The notes beneath the pieces were generated by a model. That model was not told where the DNA came from and did no database searches. It was given only the letters and a program-made list of their open reading frames with translations. Both the position numbers and the translations under genes were made by a program. Below are positions 7,937 to 15,968 of a stretch of DNA of 64,000 nucleotides, piece by piece (within the stretch, counting starts at the first letter, position 1; every line of letters starts with the position of its first letter). The stretch spans positions 4,526,001 through 4,590,000 of the forward strand of contig NZ_CP087164.1 of assembly GCF_021172045.1 (NCBI RefSeq). Direction: 5' to 3'. Source of the stretch: Capillimicrobium parvum. GTDB lineage: Bacteria > Actinomycetota > Thermoleophilia > Solirubrobacterales > Solirubrobacteraceae.

Positions 7937-9304
7937 ATCGCCGCCCGGCTGATCGAGCTGGGCGAGGAGCTGCGCCGCGAGGGCCTCGCCATCGGGACCT
8001 CCGAGCTGCTCGACGCGTTCGCGGCGCTCGACGAGGTGCCCTGGGAGGAGCCCGTCGACTTCCGTGAGGCGCTCGCCGCCACGCTCGCGAAGTCCCCCGA
8101 CGACCGCCGCGTGTTCGAGATCGTCTTCGAGCGCTTCTTCTTCCGCGCCACCGAGGCCGCCGCCGTGCGCGCCGGCGTGCGCGAGGAGGGCGGCGCCGGC
8201 GAGGGCACCAGCGGCGAAGGCACCCCCGGCGAGGTCGACCTCGAGACGCTGCGCGAGCAGATCGCCCAGGCGCTGCGCGCCGGCGACGAGGCCGCGATGC
8301 GCGACCTCGCCCGGCTCGCCATCGCCGCGTTCGGCCGTCAGGGCGAGGGCTCGGGGGTCATCGGCGTCGACGTCCAGCGCATCCGCCGCCAGCTCGGCCT
8401 GCGCAGCGAGCCGCAGCCCGAGCTGCCGGCCGAGGACCCCCGCCGGGACGGCCTGCCCCGCGACGCGCTGCGCCGCTTCGAGGCGCTGCTGCGCCGCGAG
8501 CTCGAGCGCATGCAGATCGAGCGCACCGAGCAGCTGCCGCCCTCGCGGCCGCTCAACGAGCTCGACCGCGCCTTGCCCTCCGGCCCGCTGCAGGACCTCG
8601 CCGCCGTGCACCGCGTCGTCACCCAGCTGCGCCGCCGGCTCGCCACGCAGGGCATGGAGGCGCGCGGGCGCAAGCGCCGCAACGTCGTCGACGTGCGCCG
8701 GACGATGCGCGCCTCGCTGCAGACCGGCGGCGTCCCGGTCGACCTGCGCTACCGCCCCCGCCGGCCCCGCCGCCCGGAGATCTTCGTCCTCTGCGACGTC
8801 TCCACGAGCGTCACGAGCGCCTCGGTCTTCTTCCTCTCGGTCCTGCACGCGCTGCACGACACGTTCCGCAAGATGCGCTCGTTCGTGTTCATCGAGCGCA
8901 TCAGCGAGGTCACCGACGTCTTCGAGAAGGAGCGCGACTTCCGGACGGTCTCGGAGATCATCAGCCGCGACGCCGGGGTCGCCGACATCTCCGGCTACAC
9001 GGATTACGGGCGGGTGTGGAACGAGTTCCGCGACCAGGTCGAGGACGAGCTGCACCCGCGCGCGACGGTCATCGTCCTCGGCGACGCGCGGACCAACGGC
9101 CGGGATCCGAAGGCCGACGTCTTCGCGGAGATCGCCCGCATGGCCGGCCGCACGTTCTGGCTGAACCCCGAGCCGCGCCTGTACTGGAACTACGGCGACT
9201 CGGTGATCGCCGCGTACGAGCAGTACTGCGAGGCCTTCGAGTGCTGGACCACGGGGCAGCTCGAGGAGTTCGTCAAGGCGCTGACGAAGCCCATGAACAC
9301 CTGA
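7937..9304 (+). CDS. CoxE-like VWA domain protein, start codon uncertain
   Basis: About 455 residues. The C-terminal half carries the VWA fold with a MIDAS-type motif (FVLCDVSTSVTSAS, DxSxS), RATVIVLGDARTNGRDP and FWLNPEPRLYWNYGDS, as in CoxE-like proteins that partner MoxR ATPases. The conserved N-terminal region (LIELGEELRREGLAIGTSE) is encoded from about 7949, yet the frame has no ATG, GTG or TTG between the stop at 7865 and GTG 8036. I place the start at ATC 7937 as a compromise; CTG 7889 or CTG 7949 are also possible, and GTG 8036 would delete conserved residues. It sits about 40 bp after MoxR with no visible terminator. Confidence 0.8.
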   Translation: MAARLIELGEELRREGLAIGTSELLDAFAALDEVPWEEPVDFREALAATLAKSPDDRRVFEIVFERFFFRATEAAAVRAGVREEGGAGEGTSGEGTPGEVDLETLREQIAQALRAGDEAAMRDLARLAIAAFGRQGEGSGVIGVDVQRIRRQLGLRSEPQPELPAEDPRRDGLPRDALRRFEALLRRELERMQIERTEQLPPSRPLNELDRALPSGPLQDLAAVHRVVTQLRRRLATQGMEARGRKRRNVVDVRRTMRASLQTGGVPVDLRYRPRRPRRPEIFVLCDVSTSVTSASVFFLSVLHALHDTFRKMRSFVFIERISEVTDVFEKERDFRTVSEIISRDAGVADISGYTDYGRVWNEFRDQVEDELHPRATVIVLGDARTNGRDPKADVFAEIARMAGRTFWLNPEPRLYWNYGDSVIAAYEQYCEAFECWTTGQLEEFVKALTKPMNT

Positions 9305-9355
9305 CCGCCGCGACTGCGCCGAGCGCCCGGGGCGCGCCATCTGCGCCGCGTCAAC

Positions 9356-9361
9356 TAGCGT
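9356..9361 (+). promoter_or_regulatory. Putative -10 box of the anchored protein gene (leaderless)
   Basis: TAGCGT ends 8 nt before GTG 9370. The same hexamer and spacing recur before GTG 36701. Confidence 0.4.
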
Positions 9362-9369
9362 AACGCGCC

Positions 9370-10314
9370 GTGAATGCGGTCACCTGGCGCCGCCGGGCCG
9401 TCGCGATCGGAGGCGCGGCCGCGCTCCTGGTCGTCGTCGTGGTGCTCGTCAAGGGCTGCGGCGACGACGACGGCGCGGGCGGTGCCGGTGCGGGCGACGG
9501 GCAGGCCACGGACGCCGACGCGCCGCCGCCCCAGCTGCCGCGCGGGGGCCGCGTCATCCTGCCGGGCCATCGCGTCGTCGCGTTCTACGGCGCGCCGCAG
9601 GACCGCGAGCTGGGGACGCTCGGCATCGGCACGCCCGAAGAGGCCGGCCGCCGGCTGCTGCGCGTCGCCAAGCGCTACGAGCCGCTCGGCGAGCCGGTCC
9701 TGCCGGCGATGGAGCTCATCGCGGTCGTCGCCGCCGGCGCCGCGGGCAACGACGGCAAGTACCGCACCCGGCAGCCCAACTCGGTCATCCGCCGCTACCT
9801 GCGCGCCGCCCGCAGGATCAAGGCGCTGCTGATCCTCGACATCCAGCCCGGTCGCTCGGACTTCCTCATCGAGGCGATGCGGCTCAAGCGCTGGCTGAAG
9901 GAGCCCGACGTCTCGCTCGCGCTCGATCCGGAGTGGCGGGTCGACGCGCCGAACCTGCCGGGCCAGGTCATCGGCTCGGTGAGCTCCGAGGAGGTCAACG
10001 CGGTCTCGTTCTGGCTGGATCGGCTGTCGCGCCGCGGCAACCTTCCGCAGAAGCTGCTGCTGATCCACCGCTTCACCCACGACATGATCCGCGACCAGGG
10101 GCGGCTCAAGCGCCGGCCCGGCATCGCGCTGGCGATCAACGTCGACGGGTTCGGCGGCCGGGCGATCAAGCGGGCGAAGTACCGCGACTTCGCCTCCCCG
10201 AACGACCGCTTCTACGACGGCTTCAAGCTCTTCTTCCACGAGGACACGAACCTGCTGCAGCCGAAGCAGGTCGCGCGGATGCGCCCGCCGCCGCACATCG
10301 TCGTCTACGAGTAG
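9370..10314 (+). CDS. Membrane-anchored extracellular protein of unknown function
   Basis: 314 residues from GTG 9370. One N-terminal transmembrane segment (AVAIGGAAALLVVVVVLVKGCG) is followed by a Gly/Asp-rich linker and a soluble domain beginning at VVAFYGAPQDRELGTLG. The segments LILDIQPGRSDF, SLALDPEWRV and LLLIHRFTHDMI alternate strand and helix and suggest a TIM-barrel, glycoside-hydrolase-like fold. This is inference from secondary-structure pattern and the Asp/Glu residues at strand ends. Cys 31 after the hydrophobic segment could be a lipid site. No catalytic assignment is possible. Confidence 0.65.
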   Translation: MNAVTWRRRAVAIGGAAALLVVVVVLVKGCGDDDGAGGAGAGDGQATDADAPPPQLPRGGRVILPGHRVVAFYGAPQDRELGTLGIGTPEEAGRRLLRVAKRYEPLGEPVLPAMELIAVVAAGAAGNDGKYRTRQPNSVIRRYLRAARRIKALLILDIQPGRSDFLIEAMRLKRWLKEPDVSLALDPEWRVDAPNLPGQVIGSVSSEEVNAVSFWLDRLSRRGNLPQKLLLIHRFTHDMIRDQGRLKRRPGIALAINVDGFGGRAIKRAKYRDFASPNDRFYDGFKLFFHEDTNLLQPKQVARMRPPPHIVVYE

Positions 10315-10338
10315 CTCAACTCCGCCGCCCGCCGGGCG

Positions 10339-11961
10339 ATGACCGGGGCCTGGCCGCCGGTCGCCCGGCCCCCCGGATCCTGCTCGCAGCGCTCGTCGCG
10401 CTGTTCGCCGTGCTGCTCGCGCGCAACGCGACCGGGGCCGGGAACTGGCCGGGGTGGACGACGTGCCTCTACAACGCTGTCGAGATCGGCGCGGTCGCGG
10501 TCTGCGCCTGGCGCGCGGTCGCCGTACCGGCGGAGCGGCCGGCCTGGGCGGCGATGACGCTCGGCATGGCCTCGTTCACGGCCGGGGACGTCTATTGGAC
10601 GATCGCCTTCACGGGTGCGCCCGCCGAGGACATCCCCTACCCGTCGCCGGCCGACGCGGTCTACCTCGCCTTCTACCCGTGCGTCTACGTGGCGATCGGG
10701 CTGCTCCTGCGCGCCCGTGCCGATGGCATCACCCCGTCGCAATGGCTCGACGGGCTCACGAGCGCGCTCGGGGTCGCGGCCATCTCGTGGCGCTGTTCGT
10801 CGGCGTGATCCAGGCCGGCACCGGGGGCGCCGCGCTGACCGTGGTGACGAACCTGGCCTATCCGATCGGCGATCTCGTGCTGCTGCTGGTGCTCGGAGCG
10901 GTCGTGGGAACCGGCGGGCGCGGCGCCGACGCGACCTGGTGGATCCTCGCCGTGGGCCTGGCGATCTTCGGCCTCGGCGACAGCGCCTACCTCCTCGAGG
11001 CCGCCGAGGGCACCTATGTCGTCGACGGCGTGCTCGACGTCGTGTGGCCGCTCTCGCTGGTGCTCTTCGCGGCCGCCGCCTGGCAGCCCCGCCGCCCGCA
11101 CCGCATCCGGCACCTGGACGGCTGGCGCACGCTCGCCGGGCCCGCCTTCGCCGGCGTGTGCGCGCCCGCCGTCGTCGTCTACGACCACTACGACCGGGTG
11201 ACGGCCCCGAGCGTCTGGCTGGCCGCCGCGGCGCTGCTCGCGCTCCTGCTGCGCCTGACGCTGCTCATGGCCGCCCACCGCCGCATGCTCGCCACCGCGG
11301 AGCGCGACGCCCGCACCGACTCGCTCACCGGCCTGCCGAACCGCCGCGAGCTCGTCGACGCCGTCCCCGTTCCCGGCCGCGCTTCCGCATCGGGGGCGAC
11401 GAGTTCTGCGTCGTCACCGGGCCGGGGACGGCGCCCCAGGTGATCGCGGCGGCGACCGAGGCGCTCAGCGAGAACGGCGAGGACTGGCGGATCACCGCGT
11501 CGTCGGGCTCGGTGTCGCTGCCCGACGAGGCGCCGCACGCCGCCCAAGCGCTGCACCTCGTCCACCAGCGGATGTACGCCGACAAGCGCGGCGGGCGTGC
11601 GTCGCCGGTCGCGCAGGCCCGCGACGTCCTCCTGCGCGCCGTGTCCGAGCGCTGGGACGGCGGCGGCTACCCCGACGGACTGGCCGGCGAGGAGATCCCG
11701 GTCGGCGCGCGGATCGTCGCGGTCTGCGACGCGTGGGACGCGATGGTCAGCGACCGCGCCTACCGAATCGCAGCCACCCCCGCCGCCGCCCTGGCGGAGC
11801 TGCGCCGGTGCGCCGGGACGCAGTTCGACCCGGCGGTCGTCGCGGCGCTCGCCGAGGTGCTCGAGGACGCGTCGCTCGAGTCGTGCCCGGTCTCCGCCTG
11901 GCCGCCTGACGGCGGTCGGCGCGCGTGCCTGCCGGGGTGCTCGCGCACGCCGATCGCGTAG
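10339..11961 (+). pseudogene. Eroded membrane GGDEF / HD-GYP c-di-GMP turnover gene
   Basis: Pieces of one protein lie in successive frames. ATG 10339 opens a frame (MTGAWPPVARPP) that must shift at the C6 run 10369-10374 to reach the membrane domain (RILLAALVALFAVLL). A second shift near 10785-10800 joins ISW to ALFVGVIQAG. The GGDEF domain starts (DARTDSLTGLPNRRELVDA) but about 50 residues are missing before FRIGGDEFCVV near 11386-11406. After MYADKRGGR the HD-GYP domain keeps only its end (ERWDGGGYPDGLAGEEIP, IVAVCDAWDAMVSDRAYR), having lost the HD residues. The ending is in frame to TAG 11961. Two indels plus two internal deletions make this a clear pseudogene. Confidence 0.85.
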
Positions 11962-11964
11962 CAT
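11959..11964 (+). promoter_or_regulatory. Putative -10 box of the TPP-riboswitch transcript
   Basis: TAGCAT overlaps the last stop codon of the pseudogene and would place transcription start near 11971, just before the aptamer. Confidence 0.4.
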
Positions 11965-11977
11965 GGGCCGCTGTTGA

Positions 11978-12071
11978 GCCGGGGGGGCTGGCGGGATACG
12001 GCCGGCTGAGAGAGCGCTTCGATCCAGCGCTGACCCTTCGAACCTGTGGGGCAATCCCCGCGAAGGGAGGC
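11978..12071 (+). promoter_or_regulatory. TPP riboswitch (THI element)
   Basis: All conserved blocks are present in order: GGCTGAGA (12004-12011), ACCCTTCGAACCTG (12033-12046), a GGGGCAATCCCC arm, and GCGAAGGGA (12060-12068). The closing stem is GCC (11978-11980) with GGC (12069-12071). It lies directly upstream of a thiamine-precursor ABC importer. The only Shine-Dalgarno-like sequence (AAGGGAGG) is within the aptamer's 3' strand and the ATG follows after one base, so ligand binding should block translation initiation directly. Confidence 0.95.
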
Positions 12072-12848
12072 ATGCAGACCCAGACCGCATCACCCGCGGC
12101 GCCACCGCCGACGCAGACCGATCCCGGCGTCATCCGGGTGGAGCGCGCGACCCGCCACTTCGGCGCCGTCACGGCGATCGAGGACCTCACGCTCGCCGTG
12201 CGCGCGGGCGAGGTCGTCGCGGTCGTCGGCCCGAGCGGCTGCGGCAAGTCGACGCTGCTCGAGCTCGTCTGCGGGCTGTCGGCGCCCGACGCCGGCCGCG
12301 TCGACGCGGGCCCCGCCGCGCTGATGCCCCAGCGGGACCTGCTGCTGCCGTGGGCGAGCGCGCTCGACAACGCGGCGCTGGCGCTACGCGTGCGGGGCGA
12401 GTCGAAGGCGAAGGCGCGCGCCGCGGCGGCGCCGGCGTTCGCCGAGTTCGGCCTGGCGGGCTTCGAGCGCTCGCGGCCGGCCGCGCTGTCGGGCGGGATG
12501 CGCCAGCGCGTCGCCTTCCTGCGCACGCTGCTGGCCGGCAAGCCGATCCTCTGCCTCGACGAGCCGTTCGCCTCGCTCGACGCGATCTCGCGCGCCGACA
12601 TGCAGGCGTGGCTGCAGGGCGCGCTGGCGCGCGAGCCGCGCACGGTGCTGCTCGTCACCCACGACGTCGAGGAGGCCGTGCTGCTGGGCGACCGCGTCGC
12701 GGTGATGTCGCCGCGGCCGGGGCGGATCGTCGCCGAGATCGCGGTCGGCCTGCCGCGCCCGCGGACCGCGACCCAGCCCGAGGTCGTCGCGCTGCGCGGC
12801 CGGGCGATGGCGGCGCTCGCCGCGGCGACGGCGGGGGCGCGGGCGTGA
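12072..12848 (+). CDS. thiZ: ABC transporter ATP-binding protein, thiamine precursor (ThiZ-like)
   Basis: 258 residues. Walker A GPSGCGKST, a Q-loop (LMPQRDLLLPW), signature LSGGMRQRVAFLRTL, Walker B ILCLDEPFASLDA and switch His (LLVTHDVEEA) are intact; it belongs to the nitrate/taurine/HMP importer ATPase group. The TPP riboswitch upstream and the NMT1/THI5-like binding protein downstream identify the cargo as a thiamine pyrimidine precursor. ATG 12072 abuts the aptamer with almost no SD spacing; GTG 12138 (first residues VERATRHFG) is a fallback start where the conserved domain begins. Confidence 0.9.
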   Translation: MQTQTASPAAPPPTQTDPGVIRVERATRHFGAVTAIEDLTLAVRAGEVVAVVGPSGCGKSTLLELVCGLSAPDAGRVDAGPAALMPQRDLLLPWASALDNAALALRVRGESKAKARAAAAPAFAEFGLAGFERSRPAALSGGMRQRVAFLRTLLAGKPILCLDEPFASLDAISRADMQAWLQGALAREPRTVLLVTHDVEEAVLLGDRVAVMSPRPGRIVAEIAVGLPRPRTATQPEVVALRGRAMAALAAATAGARA

Positions 12849-13582
12849 TCGCCGGCCTGCTCTCGCTCGCGCTGCTCGGCGCCTGGCAGCTCTACGCCGA
12901 CCTCGGCGGCGTCGACGACCTCATCCTGCCCGCCCCGAGCGAGATCGCCACCGCGCTGTGGGACGACCGCTCGCTGCTGTGGGACAACTTCCTCGTCACC
13001 GCGAGCGAGGTCGCGCTCGGCATCGCCGCCGCGCTCGCGCTCGGGTTCGCGTGCGCCGTCGCGATGCACTTCTCGCGCTCGCTGCGCAACGCGACCTACC
13101 CCCTGCTCGTCGCGTCGCAGGCCGTCCCGGTGGTGATCGTCGCGCCGCTGCTCGTCGTCTGGCTCGGCTTCGGCATCGGGCCGAAGGTGGCGATCATCGC
13201 GCTCGTCTGCTTCTTTCCCATCACCGTGACGACGCTCGACGCGCTCGGCCGCGTCGACCGCGACACGATCAAGCTCCTGCGCACGCTGGACGCCACGCGC
13301 TGGGCGGCGTTCCGCCACGCGGAGGCGCCGGCGGCGCTGCCCGCCGCGCTGAGCGGGGCGAAGATCGCCGTCGCCGTCGCGGTCATCGGCGCCGTGTTCG
13401 CCGAATATGCCGGCTCGTCCTCAGGGCTCGGCCACCTCATCCTCCAGGCGATCCCCCAGCTCGAGACCGCCCGCGCCTGGGCGGCCGTCGTCGTGCTGGC
13501 GGCGTTCGCCGTCGCCCTCTTCTACGCACTCGACTGGGCCCAGCGCCGCCTCGTGCCCTGGACCCGAACCGAAAGGACCTAG
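12845..13582 (+). CDS. thiX: ABC transporter permease, thiamine precursor (ThiX-like)
   Basis: 245 residues from GTG 12845, overlapping the previous stop as GTGA. Typical BPD-type permease with about five to six membrane segments. The cytoplasmic coupling loop (LRTLDATRWAAFRHAEAPAA) precedes IGAVFAEYAGSSSGLGHLIL, which is the SsuC/TauC/ThiX pattern. It pairs with the ATPase upstream and the binding protein downstream in the riboswitch-controlled operon. Confidence 0.9.
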   Translation: MIAGLLSLALLGAWQLYADLGGVDDLILPAPSEIATALWDDRSLLWDNFLVTASEVALGIAAALALGFACAVAMHFSRSLRNATYPLLVASQAVPVVIVAPLLVVWLGFGIGPKVAIIALVCFFPITVTTLDALGRVDRDTIKLLRTLDATRWAAFRHAEAPAALPAALSGAKIAVAVAVIGAVFAEYAGSSSGLGHLILQAIPQLETARAWAAVVVLAAFAVALFYALDWAQRRLVPWTRTERT

Positions 13583-13589
13583 ACCGCCC

Positions 13590-14621
13590 GTGCTCCGCCG
13601 TATCGCCGTCCTCGCCGTCCTCGCCGCGAGCCTGCTCGGGCTCGCCGCATGCGGCGAGAAGGACGACCGCGTCTCCGCGCCCCCCGTCCAGAAGGTGCGC
13701 CTGATGCTCGACTACCTGCCCAACGCCGACCACGCCGGCATCTACGAGGCGATCGCCGACGGCTCGTTCGCCCGCGCCGGGCTGAACGTCGAGCCGCTCG
13801 TGCCGCCCGACCCCTCCGCCCCGCTGAAGCTGCTCGCCGCCGGCCGCGCCGACATCGCGATCTCCTACGAGCCCGAGGTGCTGCTGGCCCGCGACAAGGG
13901 CCTGAAGGTCGTCTCGATCGGGGCACTCGTGCAGCGGCCCCTGACGTCGATCATGGCGCTGCCGAGCGCGAAGGTCACGACGCCCAAGGACCTGCGGGGC
14001 AAGACCGTCGGCACCGCGGGCATCCCCTACCAGTCGGCGTACCTGAAGACGATCCTGGCCGAGAACGGCGTGCCGCAGACCTCGGTCAAGGAGGTCAACG
14101 TGAGCTTCAACCTCGTCCCGGCGATGCTGTCCAAGCGGGCGGACGCGACGCTCGGCGCCTTCTGGAACGTCGAGGGCGTGCAGCTGCAGCGCGAGAAGCG
14201 CAACCCGGTGATCATCCCGGTCGACCAGGCCGGGGTGCCGACCTACAACGAGCTCGTCCTCGTCGTGCGCGAGCAGGACGCGCGCGCCCGCGGCCCGTAC
14301 CTGCGGGCGTTCGTGCGCGCGCTCGCCCAGGGCCACGAGGCGCTGCGCAAGAACCCGCAGGCCGGCGTCGACGCCCTCGTCGAGCGCAACCCCGACCTCG
14401 ACCCCGCCACGACGCTCGCCCAGGTCCGCGCCACGCTGCCGGCGTTCTTCCCCACCGACAAGACGAAGCCGTTCGGCTGGCAGGACGTGGACGCGTGGGG
14501 CCGCTACGGGCGCTGGATGCTCGACAACCAGCTGCTCGCCAAGGCGCCGCTGCCGACGTCCCTGACGAACGAGTACCTGCCCGGCGTCGGGCTCGAGCAG
14601 GACGAGGGTCCGCCGAGCTGA
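13590..14621 (+). CDS. thiY: Thiamine precursor-binding lipoprotein (ThiY / NMT1-THI5-like)
   Basis: 343 residues from GTG 13590. A lipoprotein signal peptide (LAASLLGLAACGEKDD) is followed by the NMT1/THI5-like fold: VRLMLDYLPNADHAGIYEAI, EPLVPPDPSAPLKLLAAGRAD, ISYEPEVLLARDKGLKVVSIG, LRGKTVGTAGIPYQSAYL. ThiY proteins bind N-formyl-4-amino-5-aminomethyl-2-methylpyrimidine or a related pyrimidine. Last gene of the riboswitch operon, followed at once by a strong hairpin. Confidence 0.92.
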   Translation: MLRRIAVLAVLAASLLGLAACGEKDDRVSAPPVQKVRLMLDYLPNADHAGIYEAIADGSFARAGLNVEPLVPPDPSAPLKLLAAGRADIAISYEPEVLLARDKGLKVVSIGALVQRPLTSIMALPSAKVTTPKDLRGKTVGTAGIPYQSAYLKTILAENGVPQTSVKEVNVSFNLVPAMLSKRADATLGAFWNVEGVQLQREKRNPVIIPVDQAGVPTYNELVLVVREQDARARGPYLRAFVRALAQGHEALRKNPQAGVDALVERNPDLDPATTLAQVRATLPAFFPTDKTKPFGWQDVDAWGRYGRWMLDNQLLAKAPLPTSLTNEYLPGVGLEQDEGPPS

Positions 14622-14623
14622 GC

Positions 14624-14670
14624 ACGAGTTGCGCTTTCCGTCCACCCCTCGGACGGAAAGCGCAACTCGT
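14624..14670. terminator. Perfect 20-bp hairpin between convergent genes
   Basis: Arms 14624-14643 and 14651-14670 are perfectly complementary, with loop ACCCCTC (14644-14650). No T-tract follows. Position just after thiY and before the 3' end of the convergent glycosylase gene suggests a bidirectional terminator. The same 7-base loop occurs in the hairpin at 39844-39892. Confidence 0.75.
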
Positions 14671-14721
14671 CGCCCGCGCACAGCCCGAGACGGCGTGGCC
14701 GCCGCCCTGCTCTCGAGCCGG

Positions 14722-15618
14722 CTACGCCGCCAGCGCGCGGGCGCCGCGGACGGCGCCGGCGATCGCGTGCGCGCCCGCCAGCCCGGCCCACTCGCCGTAC
14801 GGTGCGAAGAACTCGCGCACCTCGTCCTCCTCGGCGCGCGCGGCCGGGTTGCCGCCCGCCCGCAGCCGCCCGACGAGCTTGCGGTAGGCGAGGTCGCCGG
14901 CGGGCAGCTGGTCGTAGCGGCCCTGGCCGTAGAGCGCGAGGAACTCGATGGTCCAGGCCCCGATGCCGCGGATCGCCCGCAGCCGCGCCCAGCCGCGCTC
15001 GTGGTCGCCCGCGCGCAGGTCGACGCGCCCCCGGGCGACCTCGCGCGCCGCGCGGACCAGCGCCTGCGCGCGGGTGGCGGTCAGGCCGAAGGACTCCAGG
15101 CGCGCGGGCGCGAGGCCCGCCACGGCCGCGGCGCCGGGGACGTCGCGCAGGCCGGTCCGTTCGCAGCGGGGGCCGCAGAAGCGGACGATCTCGCGCTGGA
15201 TCGCGGCGGCGTCCTCGAAGGCGATGAGCTGCTCGCAGATCGCCCACGCGAGCGCCTCGAACGGCTCCGGCCGGCGGCGGATGCGCATGTGCGGCGCAGA
15301 CCGCACGGAGCGGCCGATGAGCGGATCGAAGCGGAAGCGCTCGTAGAACGGGCGCAGGTCGTCGTCGACGCCGATGGCGAAGCGCATGCGGGCGATCGCC
15401 TCCCGCGCCGCGTCCGGGGACTCGGCGGCGGCGCCGAGGACCACCCGGTCGGCGGCGGGCTGGGCGACCCGCACCACCACCGGCACGCCCTCCACGTGGA
15501 GCAGGCGGTGCAGGACCCCGTCCCGGCAGCGCTGCACACCGTCCATACCGCCCTGCCGGCGCAGCCGGAACGGCCACGGCGGGCGGACCTCGACGCGGAC
15601 CTCGGGCGGCCCCGGCAC
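14722..15618 (-). CDS. DNA-3-methyladenine glycosylase II-like (AlkA family, HhH-GPD)
   Basis: 298 residues. The helix-hairpin-helix (LRAIRGIGAWTIEFLALYGQ) is followed by the catalytic Asp in QLPAGDLAYRK, the AlkA layout for excising alkylated bases. The N-terminal part (RPPWPFRLRRQGG, HVEGVPVVVRVAQ) matches the AlkA-N-like region; FRFDPLIGRSVRSAPHMRIR and FEALAWAICEQLIAFEDAA are the typical lead-in. The start is GTG or a nearby alternative, ambiguous by a few codons. It ends near the 14624 hairpin, convergent with thiY. Confidence 0.85.
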   Translation of the reverse strand: MPGPPEVRVEVRPPWPFRLRRQGGMDGVQRCRDGVLHRLLHVEGVPVVVRVAQPAADRVVLGAAAESPDAAREAIARMRFAIGVDDDLRPFYERFRFDPLIGRSVRSAPHMRIRRRPEPFEALAWAICEQLIAFEDAAAIQREIVRFCGPRCERTGLRDVPGAAAVAGLAPARLESFGLTATRAQALVRAAREVARGRVDLRAGDHERGWARLRAIRGIGAWTIEFLALYGQGRYDQLPAGDLAYRKLVGRLRAGGNPAARAEEDEVREFFAPYGEWAGLAGAHAIAGAVRGARALAA

Positions 15619-15632
15619 GACGCGCGCGCCGC

Positions 15633-15932
15633 TCAGCGCCGGTCGACGAGGTGGACGTCGACGAGGAACGTGCGGGTGGCGACGACGTCGAACCGTCCGC
15701 GCCGCCCCCGGCCGCCGAGCCGCAGCGGGCGCGGCCGGCGCGTCATGCGCAGCGCGCCGCGCACCAGCGCGACGGCGGTCGCGCCCACGACGATGCTGGC
15801 GCCCGCCACCGCGGCGGCCTGCACGGACACCGGCGCCGCCGAGCGGCGCTCGATCGGCGCGGCCTCGCGCACGACGACGCCGTCGACCACCTCGGGCTCG
15901 GAATCGGTCTGGGTCAGCTCCTGGTCGGCCAT
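15633..15932 (-). CDS. Small single-helix membrane protein
   Basis: 99 residues. An acidic N-terminus (MADQELTQTDSEPEVVDGVV) leads to one hydrophobic segment (VQAAAVAGASIVVGATAVALV), then a basic Arg-rich tail ending in FDVVATRTFLVDVHLVDRR. No known family. It starts 8 nt after a TAAGGT box on its strand and lies between the glycosylase and the GNAT-like gene, all on the minus strand. Confidence 0.6.
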   Translation of the reverse strand: MADQELTQTDSEPEVVDGVVVREAAPIERRSAAPVSVQAAAVAGASIVVGATAVALVRGALRMTRRPRPLRLGGRGRRGRFDVVATRTFLVDVHLVDRR

Positions 15933-15940
15933 CGTTCGCG

Positions 15941-15946
15941 ACCTTA
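15941..15946 (-). promoter_or_regulatory. Putative -10 box of the small membrane protein gene
   Basis: TAAGGT on the minus strand, 8 nt before ATG 15932. Confidence 0.4.
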
Positions 15947-15968
15947 GCAGTGGGTCAGGCGGTCAACC

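Noticed and set aside
8036-9304. GTG 8036 as the start of the CoxE-like gene
   Set aside because: It removes conserved N-terminal residues encoded just upstream. It was kept only as a fallback.
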